From Nitrospirota bacterium (GTDB lineage: Bacteria; Nitrospirota; Nitrospiria; Nitrospirales; Nitrospiraceae), in the NCBI GenBank assembly GCA_004296865.1, contig SCVQ01000368.1, forward strand, positions 1 to 9,335: a stretch of 9,335 nt of DNA, given 5' to 3'. Shown piece by piece: positions 5,387 to 9,335 of this stretch (position 1 is the stretch's first letter; each line of letters opens with the position of its first letter). The notes beneath the pieces were generated by a model. It searched no databases and was not told where the DNA came from. It saw only the letters and a program-made list of their open reading frames with translations. A program made the translations under genes and the position numbers.

Positions 5387-6040
5387 ATGAACGGCATGAC
5401 GACCACACAGGGCATCTTCTCGCACGAAGCCCCCCGCCTTCGAATCGAAGCGGCCATCACCGCGCTGGTCCTCCTGCTCTCCCTGACGGGATGCGGGAGT
5501 GGGACCAAGGTCACCCGCGTGGATGAAGGGGTCGTGACGGATTTAAGCGGCCGCTGGAACGACACGGACTCCAGGCTTGTGGCGGAAGCGATGGTCAAGG
5601 AAGCGCTCGACAACCCCTGGCTGAGCAACTACACGAAAGCCAAGAGCCGACAGCCCGTGGTGGTCGTCGGCACGATCCTGAACCGCAGCCATGAGCACAT
5701 CAACGTCCAGACCTTCGTGACGGATCTCTCGCGCGAGCTGACCAATTCGCAGCGCGTCACGTTCGTGGCCGGCAAGGGAGAGCGGGAAGAGATCCGCGAG
5801 GAACGGCGCGAACAAGCCGTGCACGCCCGCGAGGACACGCAGAAGGCACCCGGGAAAGAGATCGGCGCCGATTACATGCTGCAGGGAAACATTTCCACCA
5901 TTCTCGATGAGGCTGAAGGCACCAAGGCGATCTTCTACCAAGTCGATCTTGAGATGGTGGATCTCGAAAATAACGTGAAGGCCTGGTTCGGGCAAAAGAA
6001 AATTAAAAAAGTCGTCGAACGGAAGCGCACGCTCTTTTAA
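5387..6040 (+). CDS. LpoB-family lipoprotein (penicillin-binding protein activator LpoB-like)
   Basis: The 217-residue product has a lipoprotein signal with hydrophobic ALVLLLSLTGC, lipobox L-T-G-C and Cys36. Residues about 50-210 match the LpoB family by eye: SGRWNDTDSRLVAEAM, NPWL, QPVVVVGTILNRSHEHI, the TDLSRELTNSQRVTFVA segment, a charged helix (EREEIREERREQAVHARED), GADYMLQGNIS, and FYQVDLEMVDLENNVKAWFGQKKIKK. E. coli LpoB is an outer-membrane lipoprotein that activates the peptidoglycan synthase PBP1B through a long flexible linker. Here the folded domain begins only about 10-15 residues after the lipid anchor, so direct transfer of that function is doubtful and no gene symbol is given. 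Start ATG 5387 has GGGAG only two bases upstream, whereas ATG 5396 is eleven bases away; the difference is three residues. It lies between the short LPP20-like and COG3014-like genes. Confidence 0.9.
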   Translation: MNGMTTTQGIFSHEAPRLRIEAAITALVLLLSLTGCGSGTKVTRVDEGVVTDLSGRWNDTDSRLVAEAMVKEALDNPWLSNYTKAKSRQPVVVVGTILNRSHEHINVQTFVTDLSRELTNSQRVTFVAGKGEREEIREERREQAVHAREDTQKAPGKEIGADYMLQGNISTILDEAEGTKAIFYQVDLEMVDLENNVKAWFGQKKIKKVVERKRTLF

Positions 6041-6080
6041 GTTCCGATCCGTCAACCCTCTCCACCAGTCCGCCAGACCC

Positions 6081-7568
6081 GTGAGCAAATCCCGTCCGAC
6101 AATCAGCCCGGCCACACGGCGTCCGGCCTGCCCCATTCTGGCCCTGTCCCTCGCCACACTCATCACGCTCCCTGGATGCGCCGCCACGACCAGCCGCTAC
6201 GCCCTCGTGGAAGACAGCCTGCGAGTCGGAAACGTCACGCGCGCCGACCAGATTGTCGAACAGGCGGAACGCGATTACGGCACGACCGGCCGCGTCCTCT
6301 ACCGGATGGACCGCGGCATGACGCTCCACTTGGCCGGACGGTACCAGGAGAGCAACACCGCCTTGGATTTGGCGGAGCAGGAAGTGGAGGACCTCTACAC
6401 CCGCCGGGTGCGCACCGAAACCAAGGCCTTCCTCGTCAACGACACTTTGTTGCCTTACGAAGGCGAGCCCTACGAACAGGTCATGCTCAATGTGCTCAAA
6501 GCCCTCAACTATGCGGGGATGGGACAATTGACCGACGCGCTGGTCGAAGCGCGAAAGATCGACCACCGTTTGAACGTCCTCTCCGATCAGGTCCGCGACA
6601 ATAAGGATGCTTATCGCGACGACGCCTTCGCCCGCTACCTCACCGGCATCCTCTACGAAGCGACCGGCGACCTCAACAATGCCTTCATCGCCTATCGAAA
6701 CGCTTACGACGGTTATCGCCAAGCTCGCCCCTGGGCCCGCGTGACCGTTCCCCCGACACTGCAAACGGACCTGCTCCGGGTGACGGAGGCGCTGCATTTG
6801 ACCCAAGAGCACCAGGAGTATCGACAAGCCTTCCCCGATTCAACGTGGCAGCCGGCATCCCAACAACAGGACCTCGCCCAGATCGTGGTAATCGGCTATA
6901 ATGGCGTCGCGCCGAGGAAGGAAGATCAGTTTATCGATCTCCCCATCAGCCTCAACGCCCTGCAACTGGTCTTGCTGGCGAAAGGCGCCATAGGACCCAG
7001 CAACCAGGATACCCGTGTCATGGAGAGCCTTTTGTACGGGCTCAATGGCCGGGTGGTGCGCGTGGCGCTTCCGCGTCTGGTGCCGCAAAAAACGCACGTG
7101 GCCTACGAGCACATCCAGTTGGCGGGGACGGCGGGGAGGGGGCAGGCTTTCACAGGCCGGACCGAGTTGGCGCAGGATTTCACGGCCCTGGCCGCCAAGA
7201 GTCTGAACGACCGGTACACGCAGATCGCCGTGAAAGCGGTGGCGCGCGCGGCGGTGAAATATGCGTTGGCCGAGGGAGCCGGCCAAGGGGCGCGCGCGGC
7301 GGCGGGAAAAGACGCCGGCCCGCTTGCAGGGATTCTTGTCCGCGCGTTGGCCCATGCGCTGGCCGTCGGCACGGAAGAAGCCGACAAACGGAGCTGGCGC
7401 ACCTTACCGGATGAGATCCAAATCGCGCGGCTCTGGGTTCCTCCCGGATCCTACGAGTTGCGGGTCCACTCGGTGAATCGCAACGGCCCCCCGGAACGCG
7501 ACGCCGTCCACGCCGTGACCTTGAAGAGAGGGGACACGAAATTCATGATCGAGCGGGTGGTCGAATGA
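6081..7568 (+). CDS. COG3014-family TPR-containing lipoprotein (495 aa)
   Basis: The gene begins at GTG 6081, with no clear ribosome-binding site, 40 bases after the LpoB-like gene. A twin-arginine-free signal (PACPILALSLATLITLPGC) gives a lipobox L-P-G-C and Cys33. Residues about 40-245 are helical and TPR-like: YALVEDSLRVGNVTRADQIV, YRMDRGMTLHLAGRYQESNT, EQVMLNVLKALNYAGMGQL followed by ALVEARKIDHRLN, and YLTGILYEATGDLNNAFIAY. The C-terminal half carries a beta-rich VVIGYNGVAPRKEDQF segment, an Ala/Gly-rich hydrophobic helix (384-430, KAVARAAVKYALAEGAGQG), and TLPDEIQIARLWVPPGSYEL. This architecture matches COG3014 proteins as I remember them, which are often encoded next to LpoB and LPP20 lipoproteins; function is unknown. 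Its stop overlaps the next gene as ATGA, so the two are probably translationally coupled. Confidence 0.87.
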   Translation: MSKSRPTISPATRRPACPILALSLATLITLPGCAATTSRYALVEDSLRVGNVTRADQIVEQAERDYGTTGRVLYRMDRGMTLHLAGRYQESNTALDLAEQEVEDLYTRRVRTETKAFLVNDTLLPYEGEPYEQVMLNVLKALNYAGMGQLTDALVEARKIDHRLNVLSDQVRDNKDAYRDDAFARYLTGILYEATGDLNNAFIAYRNAYDGYRQARPWARVTVPPTLQTDLLRVTEALHLTQEHQEYRQAFPDSTWQPASQQQDLAQIVVIGYNGVAPRKEDQFIDLPISLNALQLVLLAKGAIGPSNQDTRVMESLLYGLNGRVVRVALPRLVPQKTHVAYEHIQLAGTAGRGQAFTGRTELAQDFTALAAKSLNDRYTQIAVKAVARAAVKYALAEGAGQGARAAAGKDAGPLAGILVRALAHALAVGTEEADKRSWRTLPDEIQIARLWVPPGSYELRVHSVNRNGPPERDAVHAVTLKRGDTKFMIERVVE

Positions 7569-8737
7569 GCACGGCCTATTCGACGCATCGCGCCGCGCTC
7601 CTGTTTGTGCTTGTCGCCGCAATGGCGGCATTCAGCACTCTCGACGGCTGTGCAGGGAGCAGGGGAACCGGAACACCCTCCTGGATCGAAGGGGCCAGCC
7701 GCGAGTATCCGTCGGACCAGTACCTCATCGGCGTGGGACAAGCGGACTCACAACCGGCCGCAGCCGAACGCGCCTACGCCGCGGTGGCCAAGATTTTCAA
7801 AGCCGAAGTCAGCGCCCAGTCACGCGATTGGGAATCCTTCCTGTTGCAGGAAAAACGGGGCGTGACGAACACGGAGCGACGCCTGACCCTGGACCAGATC
7901 ACGCGCGTTTCCACCGACAAGGTCTTGGAGAACGTTCGAATCCTGGACGGCTGGTTCGACCAGCGCAGCGGCCGGCATTACGCCATGGCCGGGATGAATC
8001 GATCGCAGGCTGCGACGGCCCTCCTCGAGCGGATCGCTGAATTGGACGGAATGGTCGAGACCGACCTGAAGGAATCCCGCCAGGGCTCCGACACCTTGGC
8101 CCGGCTGCGGAACATCAGACGTGCGATGAAGAACCTGGTGCTGCGCGAGGCCTACAACGCCGATCTGCGCGTGGTCCGGCCGAACGGCCGGGGGATCGAT
8201 CCTGTGTACCGTGTGGCCGAACTGACCGCCGAGATGGGGCAGTTCATGACCGCTCACCTGGCTATCGGCGTTTCTGTCATCGGTGAGCAAGCGGAAGCGG
8301 TCCGGCGTGCGGTGATGGAAGGACTGGTTCGCGAAGGGTTGCCGGTGACCACGCGACCAATCGGTCTGGACACCGAACCCGGTGGAACAGGCGCGAGCGG
8401 CGGAGCGGGAGCCGATGGCGAGGGCAAGCCCCTGGAACTGCTTGTCAAGGGAACCGTGCGTCTGTGGAACGCGCAGGTCCCGGACCCTCAATTCAAATAC
8501 GTCCGCTGGTGCAGCGATTTCGTCATCGTCGAGGCCGGAACCCAGCGAATGGTCGGCGCCGTCTCACGGGCAGGGAAGGAAGGGCACCTGACCGAAAGGG
8601 AAGCGTCGGCGAAAGCGATCCGGGTGATGCAGCAAGAAGTCGCGTCGGAATTGGCCAAGACTCTTGCCGGCTACGTCTATGGAGAAGCGGATCCGCCTGG
8701 CACCGCGCCGCCGGCCGCTTGTCCCAAGGAAGGCTAG
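7565..8737 (+). CDS. LPP20-family lipoprotein, long form (390 aa)
   Basis: ATG 7565 overlaps the stop of the COG3014-like gene in ATGA. The signal (ALLFVLVAAMAAFSTLDGC) has a slightly unusual lipobox L-D-G-C with Cys29, followed by a flexible GSRGTGTPSW. Residues 40-150 are LPP20/FlgT-N-like: PSWIEG, YPSDQYLIGVGQA, then an Ala-rich helix AAAERAYAAVAKIFKAEV. Next comes a helical region (about 150-200, ERIAELDGMVETDL). Residues about 225-375 form a second alpha/beta domain (HLAIGVSVIGEQAEAVRRAV, LVREGLPVTTRPIG, LLVKGTVRLWNAQV, KYVRWCSDFVIVEA) that looks like an anticodon-binding-like or TolB-N/LpoB-type fold; this fold call is tentative. A Gly/Glu-rich insert lies at 270-288. It is the last gene of the operon and shares its N-terminal domain type with the first gene. 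Confidence 0.85.
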   Translation: MSTAYSTHRAALLFVLVAAMAAFSTLDGCAGSRGTGTPSWIEGASREYPSDQYLIGVGQADSQPAAAERAYAAVAKIFKAEVSAQSRDWESFLLQEKRGVTNTERRLTLDQITRVSTDKVLENVRILDGWFDQRSGRHYAMAGMNRSQAATALLERIAELDGMVETDLKESRQGSDTLARLRNIRRAMKNLVLREAYNADLRVVRPNGRGIDPVYRVAELTAEMGQFMTAHLAIGVSVIGEQAEAVRRAVMEGLVREGLPVTTRPIGLDTEPGGTGASGGAGADGEGKPLELLVKGTVRLWNAQVPDPQFKYVRWCSDFVIVEAGTQRMVGAVSRAGKEGHLTEREASAKAIRVMQQEVASELAKTLAGYVYGEADPPGTAPPAACPKEG

Positions 8738-8823
8738 GTGGACCCGAAGCGATCGACCAGCCTCTATCGTCCGTCGCATAGCAGCCCCTATAACCACCGA
8801 ACACCAATGCGAGGGAGTCATCT
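8738..8823 (+). promoter_or_regulatory. Intergenic leader of the PIN module, weak -10 box and good RBS
   Basis: This 86-base gap holds TATAAC at 8789-8794, a five-of-six match to a -10 box, but no recognisable -35 box at the right distance. GAGGGAG at 8811-8817 lies six bases before ATG 8824 and is a good ribosome-binding site. No terminator hairpin was seen after the lipoprotein operon, so read-through into the PIN module is possible. Confidence 0.3.
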
Positions 8824-9108
8824 ATGAGCAAGACATCCGTGCAGCGACCTTCTGCAAAACGATCACCTGCCCCACGGACGGCGCCGGGCAGGAAAGAGCC
8901 CCCGGCTTCTCGCCGGTCTTCCGGTCGGGCAGGGAAAGCTCAGGTGATCGAGCGCATCCTGTCGGACACGCGCGAAGTCCACAGCGGCAGCCTCCTGGCA
9001 ACGCTGAAAAAGCAGGGGTATGAAGAATTGCCCCTGGAGGAGATTCAAGACCGCCTCTCGAAGCTCCGCACCGCCCTCGCTGAATTTGTCATATCGAAAA
9101 GGGGATGA
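8824..9108 (+). CDS. Small basic protein, putative partner (antitoxin) of the PIN protein, 94 aa
   Basis: ATG 8824 has a good GAGGGAG six bases upstream. The first 38 residues are very rich in Arg, Lys, Ser, Pro and Ala and look disordered (AKRSPAPRTAPGRKEPPASR). Residues about 38-94 look folded: helix AQVIERILSD, a turn at TREVHSG, helix SLLATLKKQG, helix LPLEEIQDRLSKLRTAL, and a final AEFVISKRG that could be the wing strand of a small helix-turn-helix domain. The TGA is followed after three bases by the PIN gene, the arrangement of antitoxin and toxin in VapBC modules. The sequence is not recognisably VapB, RHH, AbrB, Phd or MazE, so the antitoxin role rests on context alone. It could bind nucleic acid through its basic tail. 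Confidence 0.8.
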   Translation: MSKTSVQRPSAKRSPAPRTAPGRKEPPASRRSSGRAGKAQVIERILSDTREVHSGSLLATLKKQGYEELPLEEIQDRLSKLRTALAEFVISKRG

Positions 9109-9111
9109 CCG

Positions 9112-9335
9112 ATGCCGTTTTATTATTTCGATACCTCGGCGCTGGTGAAACGGTACAGCCGCGAACGCGGCACCAGCATTGTGAACGCCTTGTTGGCGAA
9201 GCGCGGCAAGACCGCCGTCCTGGGAACGATCTCGATCACGGAATTCTATTCGGCCGTCGCGCTGAAAGCTCAGCAGGGAGAGCTGACGCGAGATGATTGG
9301 TACTCGGTGATTTTCAAGTTCGAAGCCGAGGCGGC
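9112..9335 (+). CDS. PIN-domain ribonuclease, VapC-like toxin (3' end beyond window)
   Basis: ATG 9112 lies three bases after the preceding gene, with AGGGGA-like bases (9100-9105) about seven upstream. The 74 residues visible begin with FYYFDTSALVKRYSRERGTS, the signature first strand and helix of PIN domains, with metal-binding Asp7. The second conserved acidic residue is Glu44 in ISITEFYSAVALKA. Later acidic residues and the C-terminus fall outside the window, so about half of a typical protein of 130-150 residues is seen. VapC toxins are Mg2+/Mn2+-dependent endoribonucleases that cut tRNA or rRNA and are held inactive by the co-encoded protein. An overlapping ATG at 9105 opens another frame that lacks any PIN features and is not used. 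Confidence 0.88.
   Translation, partial: MPFYYFDTSALVKRYSRERGTSIVNALLAKRGKTAVLGTISITEFYSAVALKAQQGELTRDDWYSVIFKFEAEA

Noticed and set aside
5387..6040. Naming the gene lpoB and calling it a PBP1B activator
   Set aside because: Family similarity is good, but the linker needed for that role is absent and no PBP gene is nearby, so only the family is given.
5543..6827. Minus-strand open frames antisense to the LpoB-like and COG3014-like genes
   Set aside because: The plus-strand proteins have lipoboxes and family motifs; the antisense frames overlap each other and have no recognisable features.
8775..8796. Possible degenerate copy of the ribE-acs repeat (GCATAGC...CCCTATAACC)
   Set aside because: It shares only short cores of six or seven bases, with no third unit or inverted copy, so chance similarity is likely.
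9105..9296. Open frame starting at the ATGA overlap after the small basic gene
   Set aside because: Although the ATGA overlap is attractive, the product has no motif, whereas the frame from ATG 9112 encodes a clear PIN domain.

Overview
The window looks like chromosomal DNA of a diderm (Gram-negative) bacterium of roughly 60% GC. Four predicted lipoproteins with clear lipoboxes imply an outer membrane. The overall style, with dense GC-rich genes and a PIN gene with its small partner, resembles Nitrospirota (Nitrospira-like). That assignment is an impression from gene content and is not proven by any marker here.

Layout. Bases 1-831 hold the tail of an upstream gene or small genes: a 38-residue single-span membrane peptide that may be translationally coupled, then riboflavin synthase (ribE). 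Bases 834-904 are a compact array of 14-bp repeats in both orientations, lying between the convergent ends of ribE and acs. Bases 900-2798 (minus strand) encode AMP-forming acetyl-CoA synthetase (acs). The 2799-3028 interval is a divergent promoter region with a good acs promoter and, facing the other way, a TTGACA/TAGCAT promoter. Bases 3029-4390 encode an exported caspase-fold protein with C-terminal TPRs; its catalytic cysteine position is glycine. A 56-codon ribbon-helix-helix-like gene follows on the minus strand (4406-4576), convergent with the caspase gene.

Bases 4577-4785 are a second divergent control region, with a strong TTGACA-17-TAGCAT promoter whose -10 box lies inside a perfect 12-bp palindrome. 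It drives a four-gene lipoprotein operon (4786-8737): a short LPP20-type lipoprotein, an LpoB-family lipoprotein, a COG3014-type TPR lipoprotein, and a long LPP20-type lipoprotein. The window ends with a small basic protein (8824-9108) followed three bases later by a PIN-domain (VapC-like) ribonuclease gene cut by the window edge.

How the genes may work together. The LpoB/COG3014/LPP20 combination is recognisable as a recurring lipoprotein set of unclear function. Here it is joined by a non-catalytic caspase-TPR protein that shares the same promoter architecture. The most economical inference is an envelope assembly: three or four lipid-anchored proteins plus a secreted pseudo-protease/TPR scaffold, possibly controlled by the small divergent RHH-like protein through the palindrome. 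This is the most interesting part of the window. ribE and acs are ordinary metabolic genes. No tRNA, rRNA, CRISPR array or insertion sequence was recognised.
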